A model generated the notes under the pieces. It was not told the origin of the DNA. It worked only from the letters and a program-made list of their open reading frames with translations, and did not search any database. Source: JAEMQF01 sp031396305 (lineage in GTDB: Bacteria; Pseudomonadota; Gammaproteobacteria; Burkholderiales; Burkholderiaceae_C). From it: a stretch of 28,657 nt of DNA. A program made the position numbers and the translations under genes. How positions within the stretch are numbered: position 1 is the stretch's first letter; every line of letters begins with the position of its first letter. The stretch covers positions 1-28,657 of the forward strand of contig JANNKM010000471.1 in assembly GCA_031396305.1 (NCBI GenBank), read 5' to 3'. Of this stretch, positions 6,858-16,207 are shown in pieces.

Positions 6858-9800
6858 GGACTGGGTGCGCTGGGGTCACCGCTCGTCCAACTCATCTGAA
6901 CGTTGCGAAACACCCGTTCGGGGTGCGGCATCAGCGCCGTGAAACGTCCATCGGCTGTAGTAACCGCTGTCAGACCGCCGGGGCTTCCGTTCGGATTAAA
7001 CGGATAAGTGTCCGTGGCCTGGCCGTGGTTGTCGACAAAGCGCAGCGCCCGGTGCACTGCGGCCGCATCGCCGCGTTGTGAAAAGTCGGCGTAACCCTCA
7101 CCATGCGCCACGGCGATGGGAATGCGGCTACCGGCCATGCCAGCGAAGAAGATCGATGCACTGGGCAACACTTCAACGAGGCTGAGTCGCGCTTCGAACT
7201 GCTCGCTGCGGTTTCGCGTGAAGCGCGGCCAGGCGTTTGCCCCAGGGATGATGGCTGCGAGTGCCGCCATCATCTGGCAGCCGTTGCACACGCCCAGAGC
7301 CAGCGTGGCGGGCCGGGCGAAGAAGGCCGCGAACTGGTCCGCAAGACGAGGATCGAAAAGAATCGAGCGCGCCCAGCCTTCGCCGGCACCGAGCGTATCG
7401 CCGTAGCTGAATCCGCCGCACGCCACCAGGCCCTGGAACATGTCAAGGCGCGCGCGACCGGCCTGCAGGTCGCTCATGTGCACGTCGAAGGTCTCAAAGC
7501 CCGCCTTGTGCATCGCATAGCTCATCTCGACGTGGCTGTTCACGCCTTGCTCGCGAAGGATGGCGATCTTCGGGCGCACCCCGTTCGCCAGGGCAGCCGT
7601 GACGCGCAGTGTCGGATCGAACGTGCAATGCACGTGCAAGCCGGGATCGCCGACCCGCCCTGCCGCAGCGTGCTCGGCGTCGGCATGCCGCGGCTCATCT
7701 CGCAGCCTGGCAATGCGCCAGCTCACCTCGTCCCAAGATTGCTGCAGGTCACCCAGCGGCGCCGAAAACTGAACTTTCGCGTCGCGCCAGACCTCGACGC
7801 TGCGCTGCGCGTTCGGGCGGCCGATGACGTGGCTGTGCCGGCTCAACCCGTGCTTGCGCAGCACCGCCATCACCGTATCGCGCTCAGCGCTAGGAATCTG
7901 GATCACGACGCCAAGTTCTTCATTGAGTAACGCGCGAAGGGTCAGTTCATTGCGACGCGGCCCGACTTGCGTCGCCCAGTTCTTCGAATCCCCGTACTCG
8001 GCGTGGCTGTCGCCGATGCCGTCGCCCTGCGTGATCAACATGTCGACGTTGATGCTCACGCCCATTTGACCGGCGAACGCCATTTCGCACACGGTTGCCC
8101 ACATACCGCCATCGCTGCGATCGTGATACGCCAGCAGCCATCCCGCCGCGCGCAGTTCATTGATCGCCGCGACGAGCGCCTTCAACTGCTGGGCATCGTC
8201 CAGGTCCGGAACCTGATCGCCGAACTGACCGATGGTTTGCGCGAAGATCGATCCGCCCAGGCGCATCTTTCCTGCACCCAAATCGATCAGCACCAGATGC
8301 GTTTCGCCGCCGCGCAATTGCGGCGTCAAGGTGGCGCGCAAGTCGTCGAGCGTCGCGAATGCGGTGACGATCAGCGACACCGGTGCCGTGATCTGGTGCG
8401 CCTGGCCCTGTGCGTTCCAGCGCGTTCGCATCGACAAGCTGTCTTTGCCCACCGGCACACCGATTCCAAGCGCCGGGCATAGTTCCATGGCCACCGCGTG
8501 GACGGTGTCATAGAGCGCTGCGTCTTCGCCCGGCTCACCGCATGCCGCCATCCAGTTGCAGCTCAGCTTGACAGCGGACAGATCGATCGGCGCGGCGAGC
8601 AGATTCGTCAGCGCTTCCGCAACCGCCATGCGCCCCGACGCCGGGGCGTCCAGGGCAGCCAGCGGCGTGCGCTCGCCCATCGCCATCGCTTCGCCGGCAA
8701 AACTCACGAAATCGGCGAACGTCACGGCGCAGTCGGCCACCGGAACTTGCCAAGGGCCGACCATCTGGTCGCGTGCACTCAGCCCGCCCACGGTGCGATC
8801 GCCGATCGTGATCAAGAAGCGCTTGCTCGCCACCGTCGGGTGGCGCAACACGTCGAACGCGGCCTTGCTCAATTCGATTCCAGTGAGCATCAACGCGGAA
8901 CTGCGCCGTGCGATGCGCTGCACGTCGCGCTGCATGCGTGGCGGCTTGCCGAGCAATACCTCGAGCGGCATGTCGATGGCCCGTTCACCGCCCGGGCCAT
9001 CTTCAAGCACGAGTTGATCCTCCAGCGTCGCCACACCCACGACGGCGCTGGGGCAGCGCTCGCGCTCGCACATCGCCTCGAGCAGCGGCAGGCCTTGCGG
9101 CGCCACCGCAAGAACGTATCGCTCCTGGCTCTCGTTGCACCAGACTTCCTTGGGCGCGAGCCCGCTTTCTTCAAGGGGCACCTTGCGCAGGTCGAAACGT
9201 GCGCCCACGCCTGCGCCATGCGCGAGTTCGGGAAATGCGTTGCTCAGTCCGCCGGCGCCGACATCGTGAATCGCCAGGATGGGATTGGTCTCGCCCAGCG
9301 CCCAGCAATGATTGATGACTTCTTGCGCGCGGCGTTCGATCTCCGGATTGCCACGTTGTACGGAATCAAAGTCAAGCGCGGTCGCGTTCGCGCCAGAGGA
9401 CATCGAACTTGCCGCCCCACCCCCCATGCCGATGCGCATTCCCGGCCCGCCCAGTTGCACGAGAAGCGTGCCTGCGGAAAAGCGCTTCTTCTTCGTTTGC
9501 GACGCCGCGATCGAACCCAGTCCGCCCGCGATCATGATCGGCTTGTGATAACCCCAATGCACGGCGTCAGGGCCCTCGCCGACGGCCTGTTCATAGACAC
9601 GAAAGTAGCCCGCCAGGTTGGGTCTGCCAAATTCATTGTTGAATGCCGCGCCTCCCAGCGGCCCGTCGATCATGATCTGGAGCGCACTCGCAATATGCTC
9701 GGGCTTTCCCGTCGCACCACGTTCCCAGCGCTCGTCGGTTCCGGGCAGGTGCAGGTTGGACACGCTGAAACCGGTGACACCGGCTTTCGGCCGCGCGCCA

Positions 9801-10798
9801 CGGCCGGTGGCGCCTTCATCCCGAATTTCACCGCCGGCGCCCGTGGCAGCACCCGCGAACGGCGAGATCGCCGTGGGGTGGTTGTGCGTTTCCACCTTCA
9901 TCAGCACATGTGTGAGTTCACGTCGCGCGCCATAGGCCGGGGCGTTGGTGAATCCTTGGGGCAGCCAGCGCTCCACTTCATGCCCTTGCATCACCGACGC
10001 GTTGTCGTCATACGCAACCACCGTGCGCTGCGGCGAACAGGCCTCAGTGTGACGGATCATCGCGAACATGGAGCGCTCTTGACGCTCACCGTCAATGATG
10101 AATTGGGCATTGAAGATCTTGTGCCGGCAGTGCTCGCTGTTCGCCTGGGCAAACATCATCAACTCCACGTCGCTTGGGTTGCGCCCGAGCTTGGTGAAGG
10201 CCGCGACGAGATAGTCGAGCTCGTCGTCGCTCAGTGCCAGGCCGAATTCGCTGTTGGCCGACACCAACGCGGCGCGACCCTGGCCGAGCACGTCGAGCCG
10301 CTGCATCGCCTTGCCCGGCTGCGCGTCAAACAGATGCGCCGCGTCATCGCTCACCGCGAACACGCTCTCCGTCATCCGATCATGGAGCAGAACCGCTGCG
10401 GCACTCCACTGCTGCGGTTCCAGCGACCGCGCGGTGCCAAGCAACGGCGATGAAATCGACAACCGATACTCAGTCACGCGTTCAATGCGCCGTAATGCCA
10501 GGCCGCAGTTGTGGGCAATGTCGGTCGCCTTGGACGCCCAGGGCGATACCGTACCCAGCCGCGGCGCCACGACGACCAAGGCGCCATCTCCCAGGCCGGT
10601 ATAGGCGGGTCCGTAGCGCAGCAGCCCTTCCAGCTTGTCACGTTCGCCGCGCGACACAGGGGCATCACTGCACACCCAGTGCACGTGGCGTGCATGCACC
10701 GACGTGATGCGCCGGCTCACCTCGCCCAATCGGGCGAGCAGCGCGGCGGCGCGAAAACCCGACAGCGCATTGCCGCCCTCGAAACGTAGCAGATGCAT
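6815..10798 (-). CDS. purL: Phosphoribosylformylglycinamidine synthase (large single-chain PurL)
   Basis: Fourth step of de novo purine synthesis: converts FGAR, ATP and glutamine to FGAM. At 1327 residues it is the single-chain proteobacterial form. Order: an N-terminal PurS-like domain (about 1-150), a linker, two AIR-synthase-like ATP-binding halves (motifs KVETHNHPTAISPF and AIHDVGAGGLSNAFPEL in the first), then a class I glutamine amidotransferase domain from about 1080. The amidotransferase triad is visible: nucleophile C1171 in GVCNGCQMM, and H1292 and E1294 in MPHPERVF. All signature segments are intact and there is no frameshift. ATG at 10798 matches the family start (MHLLRFEGG), though no strong ribosome-binding site is present. 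The gene is divergent from map. The DUF1624-type gene overlaps its 3' end. Confidence 0.98.
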   Translation of the reverse strand: MHLLRFEGGNALSGFRAAALLARLGEVSRRITSVHARHVHWVCSDAPVSRGERDKLEGLLRYGPAYTGLGDGALVVVAPRLGTVSPWASKATDIAHNCGLALRRIERVTEYRLSISSPLLGTARSLEPQQWSAAAVLLHDRMTESVFAVSDDAAHLFDAQPGKAMQRLDVLGQGRAALVSANSEFGLALSDDELDYLVAAFTKLGRNPSDVELMMFAQANSEHCRHKIFNAQFIIDGERQERSMFAMIRHTEACSPQRTVVAYDDNASVMQGHEVERWLPQGFTNAPAYGARRELTHVLMKVETHNHPTAISPFAGAATGAGGEIRDEGATGRGARPKAGVTGFSVSNLHLPGTDERWERGATGKPEHIASALQIMIDGPLGGAAFNNEFGRPNLAGYFRVYEQAVGEGPDAVHWGYHKPIMIAGGLGSIAASQTKKKRFSAGTLLVQLGGPGMRIGMGGGAASSMSSGANATALDFDSVQRGNPEIERRAQEVINHCWALGETNPILAIHDVGAGGLSNAFPELAHGAGVGARFDLRKVPLEESGLAPKEVWCNESQERYVLAVAPQGLPLLEAMCERERCPSAVVGVATLEDQLVLEDGPGGERAIDMPLEVLLGKPPRMQRDVQRIARRSSALMLTGIELSKAAFDVLRHPTVASKRFLITIGDRTVGGLSARDQMVGPWQVPVADCAVTFADFVSFAGEAMAMGERTPLAALDAPASGRMAVAEALTNLLAAPIDLSAVKLSCNWMAACGEPGEDAALYDTVHAVAMELCPALGIGVPVGKDSLSMRTRWNAQGQAHQITAPVSLIVTAFATLDDLRATLTPQLRGGETHLVLIDLGAGKMRLGGSIFAQTIGQFGDQVPDLDDAQQLKALVAAINELRAAGWLLAYHDRSDGGMWATVCEMAFAGQMGVSINVDMLITQGDGIGDSHAEYGDSKNWATQVGPRRNELTLRALLNEELGVVIQIPSAERDTVMAVLRKHGLSRHSHVIGRPNAQRSVEVWRDAKVQFSAPLGDLQQSWDEVSWRIARLRDEPRHADAEHAAAGRVGDPGLHVHCTFDPTLRVTAALANGVRPKIAILREQGVNSHVEMSYAMHKAGFETFDVHMSDLQAGRARLDMFQGLVACGGFSYGDTLGAGEGWARSILFDPRLADQFAAFFARPATLALGVCNGCQMMAALAAIIPGANAWPRFTRNRSEQFEARLSLVEVLPSASIFFAGMAGSRIPIAVAHGEGYADFSQRGDAAAVHRALRFVDNHGQATDTYPFNPNGSPGGLTAVTTADGRFTALMPHPERVFRNVQMSWTSGDPSAPSPWMRMFDNARQWFA

Positions 10799-10897
10799 GG
10801 ACGCGACGCTTAAACGTAAGTCATTCGACGAGGTGGCGGAAGCGGCAGGCAGCGCGGCATAGCGCTCAGCGAAGAGGGCATTTTACGGGGCCGATGA

Positions 10898-10903
10898 GAT
10901 AAT
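10898..10903 (+). promoter_or_regulatory. -10-like box directly before map (possible leaderless start)
   Basis: GATAAT ends 8 nt before the map ATG. If used, transcription would begin at or next to the start codon. The sequence between (CCCCACCC) has no Shine-Dalgarno character. No good -35 is visible, so the call is tentative. Confidence 0.35.
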
Positions 10904-10911
10904 CCCCACCC

Positions 10912-11715
10912 ATGACGATCACGATCAAGAGTGCTGCGGATATCGAGGGAATGCGTGTCGCAGGGCGCCTCGCCTCCGAAGTTCTGGACATGCTCACCCC
11001 TCATGTGCGGCCCGGTGTGTCCACCGACCAGCTCGACAAGCTTGCGCACGATTACATCATCAATGTCCAGGGCACGATTCCCGCGCCACTGAACTATGCG
11101 CCACCGGGTTACACGCCCTATCCGAAGTCGATCTGCACTTCGGTTAATCATCAGGTCTGCCATGGCATCCCCAACGAGCGACCGCTGAAGAACGGCGACA
11201 TCGTCAACATCGACGTGACCGTCATCAAGGACGGCTGGCATGGCGACACCAGCCGCATGTTCGTGGTGGGCTCGGGGTCGATTGCCGCCAGGCGACTGTG
11301 CCAGCTCACCTACGAGGCAATGTGGCGCGGCATCCAGCGCGTCAAGCCTGGGCTGCGACTGGGCGATGTGGGGCACACGATTCAGACGTTCGCCGAGAGC
11401 AACGGCCTGTCGATCGTGCGCGAATTCTGCGGGCATGGCATTGGCCGAAGGTTCCATGAGGAACCTCAGGTCATGCACTACGGGCGCCCGGGCACCCAGG
11501 AAGAACTGGTACCCGGAATGATGTTCACGATCGAACCCATGATCAACGCCGGTCGGCGCGACGTGCGCGAAACCGGTGACGGCTGGACCATCGTGACCCG
11601 GGACAAGTCGCTGTCAGCGCAATGGGAGCACACCGTGCTCGTCACCGAGACGGGCTACGAGGTGATGACGCTTTCGGCAGGAAGCCCACCGCCGCCTGCG
11701 TTCGTCACCGGCTGA
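10912..11715 (+). CDS. map: Type I methionine aminopeptidase
   Basis: Removes the initiator methionine from nascent proteins. 267 residues with the pita-bread fold. The five metal ligands are visible at D101, D112, H175, E208 and E239 (segments NIDVTVIKDGWHGDTS, CGHGIGRRFHEEPQ, FTIEPMINAG and AQWEHTVLV). H84 in VCHGIP is the usual substrate-contact histidine. The N-terminus aligns from residue 1 with E. coli Map, which fixes the ATG despite the lack of an upstream Shine-Dalgarno sequence. The region around NYAPPGYTPYPKS is a few residues longer than in E. coli. It is first in a tight plus-strand set map-glnD-mnmH; glnD starts 8 nt after its stop. Confidence 0.97.
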   Translation: MTITIKSAADIEGMRVAGRLASEVLDMLTPHVRPGVSTDQLDKLAHDYIINVQGTIPAPLNYAPPGYTPYPKSICTSVNHQVCHGIPNERPLKNGDIVNIDVTVIKDGWHGDTSRMFVVGSGSIAARRLCQLTYEAMWRGIQRVKPGLRLGDVGHTIQTFAESNGLSIVREFCGHGIGRRFHEEPQVMHYGRPGTQEELVPGMMFTIEPMINAGRRDVRETGDGWTIVTRDKSLSAQWEHTVLVTETGYEVMTLSAGSPPPPAFVTG

Positions 11716-11723
11716 CCCGCGCC

Positions 11724-14372
11724 ATGGCCACGCCTGCCGCGGCGAGGGCGCATCCCCAGCCCAGCGCAAGTGTCGTCGCGCTTCGCACCCAGTTCCGCGA
11801 CGGCAAGGCGGCGCTGATCGCGCAGCACGGCCAGGCACGTGCAACCGCCACGTCCGCGAGCCGACTGCTGCGCGCCTTGAGTAAACATGTCGACCAGGTC
11901 CTGCAACAACTGTGGCGCATGGCCAAGGTGCCTGACACGGCGACCTTGGTTGCCGTGGGCGGCTATGGCCGCGGCGAGCTGTTCCCGCATTCCGACATCG
12001 ACGTGCTGATCCTGCTTTCGCCGGGCTCCGAGCTCACCGAAGCCGACGCAGACGCCACCGCGCAAACCCCCGAAACGCAGGTGCTTCGACGCGCCATTGA
12101 AGGCTTCATCACGCTGTGCTGGGACACCGGATTGGAGATCGGCTCCAGCGTGCGCAGCGTCGAGCAATGTGTTGCCGAGGCACAGCGTGATGTGACGATA
12201 CAGACCGCCCTGCTCGAATCGCGATTTCTGTGCGGATCGCGGCGCGTCTTCAATCACTTCGCCGAGGTCATCACGGGCGCCATCGATCCCAAGGCGTTCC
12301 TCCAAGCCAAGACGTTGGAGATGCAGCAGCGCCATCACAAGTTCGAAGACACGCCCTACGCACTTGAGCCAAACTGCAAAGAAAGTCCGGGCGGCCTGCG
12401 CGACCTGCACATATTGATCTGGGTGGCACGTGCCGCGGGCCTGGGAAAGACCTGGAGCGCGTTGGCCGCGAACGGCTTGATCACGGACTTCGAAGTCAAG
12501 CAGTTGCAACGCAACGAAGGCATGTTGCGTCTGATTCGCGCGCGCCTGCACATCGTCGCCGGGCGCCGTGAAGACAGGCTGGTGTTCGACCTGCAGACCG
12601 CAGTGGCGCAGAGTTTCGGCTATGTGCCCAAGCCCGGCCAACGTGTTTCGGAGTTGCTGATGCGGCGCTACTACTGGGCCGCCAAAGCAGTGACCCAGTT
12701 GAACCAGATCCTGCTGCTCAATATCGAGGAACGAATTCAAGGCTCGCAGAGCGCGCCGATGCGGCCCATTTCCGCGAAGTTCCTGGAGCGCGGCGGCATG
12801 CTCGAAGTGGCGAGCGACGACCTGTACCACCGCGACCCACACGCCATCCTGGAAACGTTCCTGACCTACCAGCAGACACTGGGCATCAACGGTTTATCCG
12901 CCCGCACGCTGCGTGCGCTGTACAACGCGCGCGACGTGATGGACGCTAAGTTTCGCCGCGACCCGGTGAACCGCGCAAATTTTATGCGCATCCTGCGTGA
13001 GCCGCGCGGGCAGACCCACGCCTTTCGCCTCATGAACCAGACCAGCGTGCTCGGGCGCACGCTGTGGGTGTTTCGGCGCATCGTCGGGCAGATGCAGCAC
13101 GACCTGTTCCATGTGTACACCGTCGATCAGCACATCTTGATGGTGCTGCGCAACGTGCGGCGCTTTTTCATCCCCGAACACGCGCACGAGTACCCATTCT
13201 GTTCCCAGCTTGGCGCGACATGGGACAAGCCGTACCTGCTCTACATCGCCGCGCTGTTTCACGACGTCGCCAAGGGCCGCGGCGGTGACCACTCCGACCT
13301 GGGCGAGATGGAAGCGCGACGCTTTTGCCGTGACCATGGCCTGCCGCGCGAAGAGTCGGCGCTGATCGAGTTTCTCGTCAAGAACCACCTGAGGATGTCG
13401 CACGTCGCGCAAAAGGAGGACCTCTCCGACCCGCAGGTGATCGAACAATTCGCCGCTGAGGTCGGAACGCAACAGCGATTGACGGCGCTGTACCTTCTGA
13501 CCGTGGCCGACATCCGCGGCACCAGCCCCAAGGTATGGAATGCCTGGAAAGGTAAGCTGCTGGAAGACCTTTACCGGCTGACTCTGCGCGCCCTGGGCGG
13601 CGCAAAGCTCAATCTCGACGCAGAAATCGAGGCCCGAAAACACGACGCGCGCAACTCGCTGAACCTGTTCTCGATTCCCCCCGGGGTGGAAGTAGCACTG
13701 TGGAACACGCTCAGCGTGAGCTACTTCGCGCGTCACGACGCCGCTGACATTGCCTGGCATGCGCGGGTTCTGCATGAGCACGTCAACACCCAACAGCCCG
13801 TCGTGCGTGCGCGCCTGTCGCCACTGGCGGAAGGCTTGCAAGTGCTGGTGTACACCCCTGACCAGGAAGACTTGTTCGCGCGCATCTGCGGATACTTCGA
13901 CACCGCGGACTACAACATCCTCGACGCCAAGGTGCACACCACCCACACCGGCTATGCGCTTGACACCTTTCAGATCACCAGCACCGCGGCGCAGGACAGC
14001 TATCGCGATCTGATCCTGCTTGTGGAGATCCAACTCGCCCAGGTGCTTGCCGCCAAGGGGCCGCTGCCACAGCCACGCCGCAGCCGCATCTCGCGACGCG
14101 TCAAGTCGTTCCCGGTGACACCGCGCATCACGCTGCGGCCGGACGAACGCGCCCAGGCCTGGTTGCTGGGCATCTCGGCAAACGACCGCACCGGCTTGCT
14201 CTTCGCCATCGCCCGCGTGCTGGCGCGCCACCGCGTCAATCTGCAGCTCGCAAAGATCACGACGCTGGGTGAGCGCGTCGAGGACACATTCCTGATCGAC
14301 GGTCCGGAGTTGCAACACAACAAGCAGCAGATCGCCATCGAGACGGAACTGCTCGAAGCCATCCAGGTTTGA
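11724..14372 (+). CDS. glnD: PII uridylyltransferase / uridylyl-removing enzyme
   Basis: Bifunctional nitrogen sensor that uridylylates PII (GlnB/GlnK) when glutamine is low and removes UMP when glutamine is high. 882 residues. The nucleotidyltransferase motif GGYGRGELFPHSDIDVLIL lies at 79-97 (D91, D93). A GlnD-type helical region includes ESPGGLRDLH (about 220-229). The HD domain for UMP removal has H513-D514 in LFHDVAKGRGGDHSD. Two C-terminal ACT domains that bind glutamine lie at about 700-780 and 810-882. The frame is open further upstream, inside map, but ATG at 11724, 8 nt after the map stop, gives a normal family length. No Shine-Dalgarno sequence is visible, so translational coupling to map is likely. 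mnmH follows 6 nt after the stop. Confidence 0.97.
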   Translation: MATPAAARAHPQPSASVVALRTQFRDGKAALIAQHGQARATATSASRLLRALSKHVDQVLQQLWRMAKVPDTATLVAVGGYGRGELFPHSDIDVLILLSPGSELTEADADATAQTPETQVLRRAIEGFITLCWDTGLEIGSSVRSVEQCVAEAQRDVTIQTALLESRFLCGSRRVFNHFAEVITGAIDPKAFLQAKTLEMQQRHHKFEDTPYALEPNCKESPGGLRDLHILIWVARAAGLGKTWSALAANGLITDFEVKQLQRNEGMLRLIRARLHIVAGRREDRLVFDLQTAVAQSFGYVPKPGQRVSELLMRRYYWAAKAVTQLNQILLLNIEERIQGSQSAPMRPISAKFLERGGMLEVASDDLYHRDPHAILETFLTYQQTLGINGLSARTLRALYNARDVMDAKFRRDPVNRANFMRILREPRGQTHAFRLMNQTSVLGRTLWVFRRIVGQMQHDLFHVYTVDQHILMVLRNVRRFFIPEHAHEYPFCSQLGATWDKPYLLYIAALFHDVAKGRGGDHSDLGEMEARRFCRDHGLPREESALIEFLVKNHLRMSHVAQKEDLSDPQVIEQFAAEVGTQQRLTALYLLTVADIRGTSPKVWNAWKGKLLEDLYRLTLRALGGAKLNLDAEIEARKHDARNSLNLFSIPPGVEVALWNTLSVSYFARHDAADIAWHARVLHEHVNTQQPVVRARLSPLAEGLQVLVYTPDQEDLFARICGYFDTADYNILDAKVHTTHTGYALDTFQITSTAAQDSYRDLILLVEIQLAQVLAAKGPLPQPRRSRISRRVKSFPVTPRITLRPDERAQAWLLGISANDRTGLLFAIARVLARHRVNLQLAKITTLGERVEDTFLIDGPELQHNKQQIAIETELLEAIQV

Positions 14373-14378
14373 CCTTCA

Positions 14379-15470
14379 ATGTCCGTGACCCGCATCACCG
14401 CCGCTGACGCATTGGCGCGGCTGGAAAGTTTCGACAGCCTGATCGACACCCGCTCGGAAAGCGAGTTTGCGCAGGATCATGTTCCCGGTGCCGTCAATTG
14501 GCCGAGCCTGGACGATGCGCAGCGTATTGCCGTGGGCACCGAGTACAAACAGGTTTCGGCGTTCGACGCGAAGAAGCGCGGCGCCGTGCTCGTGGCGCGC
14601 AACATCGCCGCGCACATCGAACGCGAAGCGATGCAAAAACCGAAGGGCTGGCGCCCGCTGGTGTATTGCTGGCGCGGCGGCCAGCGCAGCGGCGCGCTGG
14701 CCATGGTGCTCGGCCAGATCGGTTGGCAGGTGCAATTCCTCGACGGCGGCTACCGCGAGTACCGGCGCGCCGTGATCGCCGAACTCGAGGCGCTGCCCCA
14801 ATTTCTGGATCTGTGCGTGGTGTGCGGCACCACCGGTTCCGGCAAGAGCCAGTTGTTGCATGTCTTGGCGAGCCTGGGCGAACAGGTTCTCGATCTGGAA
14901 AACCTGGCGAACCACCGTGGCTCGGTGCTTGGGCTTGTTCCGGGGCAGCACCAACCGGGGCAGAGGATGTTCGAGTCGATGTTGTGGGATCGATTGCGGG
15001 GCTTCGACACGAAGCGTCGCATCTGGGTCGAGAGCGAAAGCAAGAAGGTCGGTGACGTGCAGGTGCCGCCGGCCTTGGTGCAGCGCATGCGCGCCGCGCC
15101 TTGCGTGGTGCTCGACCTGCCGCTGGACGCACGCGTCGCGCTGCTGATGCGGGAGTACCGGCACTTCGCCGACGACGTCGACGCCTTCTGCAAGCGCCTG
15201 GATGCCCTGCGGGTAGTGCGTGGCCACGAGGTCGTGGACGACTGGCACCAGGCGGCGCGTGCCGGCCGAATCGAATCAGTGGTCCGTGAGCTGCTCGTGA
15301 GCCACTACGACCCCGTGTATTTGCAATCGATGAGCCGCAACTTCCCCGGTTTTTCGGCGCCGCAGCTCCTGATCGCGTGGGACGGCGGAGAGCCCGGTTT
15401 GCTTGCTGCCGCGCAGCGCTTGGCGCAATTGGGCGGGTCCAGCCTCAGCCCATGTGCAAGCCTCCGTTGA
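14379..15470 (+). CDS. mnmH: tRNA 2-selenouridine synthase (MnmH/SelU)
   Basis: Converts 2-thiouridine to 2-selenouridine, via a geranylated intermediate, at the wobble base of Lys, Glu and Gln tRNAs using selenophosphate. 363 residues, matching the E. coli protein (364). The N-terminal rhodanese domain carries the essential cysteine C97 in LVYCWRGGQRSG. It is followed by a P-loop GTTGSGKS at 150-157 and the C-terminal ATPase-like domain. It starts 6 nt after glnD and so is probably co-transcribed. The 3' end runs 26 nt into the end of the convergent phaB. Activity needs selenophosphate synthetase (SelD), which is not in this window. Confidence 0.95.
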   Translation: MSVTRITAADALARLESFDSLIDTRSESEFAQDHVPGAVNWPSLDDAQRIAVGTEYKQVSAFDAKKRGAVLVARNIAAHIEREAMQKPKGWRPLVYCWRGGQRSGALAMVLGQIGWQVQFLDGGYREYRRAVIAELEALPQFLDLCVVCGTTGSGKSQLLHVLASLGEQVLDLENLANHRGSVLGLVPGQHQPGQRMFESMLWDRLRGFDTKRRIWVESESKKVGDVQVPPALVQRMRAAPCVVLDLPLDARVALLMREYRHFADDVDAFCKRLDALRVVRGHEVVDDWHQAARAGRIESVVRELLVSHYDPVYLQSMSRNFPGFSAPQLLIAWDGGEPGLLAAAQRLAQLGGSSLSPCASLR

Positions 15471-16182
15471 CCGAGAAGTCAGCCCCGGTAGCGAACCCGG
15501 ACTCGTCGGAAGCGACCCAGGACACGATAGATGCGATGTCCTGCGGAGTGCCCAGGCGTTTGACTGGAATTCCCGAGACGATCTTGTCGAGCACATCCTG
15601 ACGAATCGACTTCACCATGTCGGTCGCGATATAGCCCGGGCTGACAGTATTCACCGTCACGCCCTTGCTCGCAACTTCTTGAGCCAGCGCCATCGTGAAG
15701 CCGTGCATGCCGGCCTTTGCGGCTGAATAGTTCGTCTGGCCGAACTGGCCCTTCTCGCCGTTCACCGAACTGATATTGATGATGCGGCCCCAGCCGCTTT
15801 CCATCATGCCTTCGATGACCTGTTTGGTCACGTTGAACAGGCTCGTCAGGTTGGTGTCGATCACGGCGTGCCAGTCTGCAGGCGTCATCTTGCGGAACAT
15901 GCCATCGCGCGTGATGCCCGCGTTGTTCACGAGCACGTCGACCGTGCCATGTTCGGCCTTGATCTTTTCGAAGGCGGCGACGGTCGAATCCCAATCGCTG
16001 ACGTTGCCCACCGATGGGCAAAAGGTATAGCCCAGTGCTTGTTGTTCACCAATCCACTTGACGTGGTCGCGGCTCGGGCCGCAACCGGCGATGACTTTGA
16101 ATCCGTCTTTGTGCAGGCGCTGGCACATGGTCGTGCCGATGCCGCCCATTCCACCCGTGATGTATGCAATTTTCTGGGTCAT
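15445..16182 (-). CDS. phaB: Acetoacetyl-CoA reductase (NADPH), PHB pathway
   Basis: Reduces acetoacetyl-CoA to (R)-3-hydroxybutyryl-CoA, the second step of PHB synthesis. A short-chain dehydrogenase of 245 residues. The glycine-rich cofactor motif TGGMGGIG is at 9-16 and NNAG at 86-89. The catalytic residues are S139, Y152 and K156 (NYSAAK). It is highly similar throughout to PhaB of Cupriavidus necator, including the C-terminal NGGLHMG. GAGGAG lies about 6 nt before the ATG. It is the last gene of phaC-phaA-phaB, 25 bp after phaA. The end overlaps convergent mnmH, so no separate terminator space exists between them. No phaR or phasin gene follows. Confidence 0.97.
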   Translation of the reverse strand: MTQKIAYITGGMGGIGTTMCQRLHKDGFKVIAGCGPSRDHVKWIGEQQALGYTFCPSVGNVSDWDSTVAAFEKIKAEHGTVDVLVNNAGITRDGMFRKMTPADWHAVIDTNLTSLFNVTKQVIEGMMESGWGRIINISSVNGEKGQFGQTNYSAAKAGMHGFTMALAQEVASKGVTVNTVSPGYIATDMVKSIRQDVLDKIVSGIPVKRLGTPQDIASIVSWVASDESGFATGADFSVNGGLHMG

Positions 16183-16207
16183 CTGTCGCTCCTCGGTTCG
16201 GAAGTGG

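Noticed and set aside
8498..10453. 651-codon open frame on the plus strand inside purL
   Set aside because: Complete antisense shadow of an intact PurL; the translation is rich in Arg, His and Ala with no family motif.
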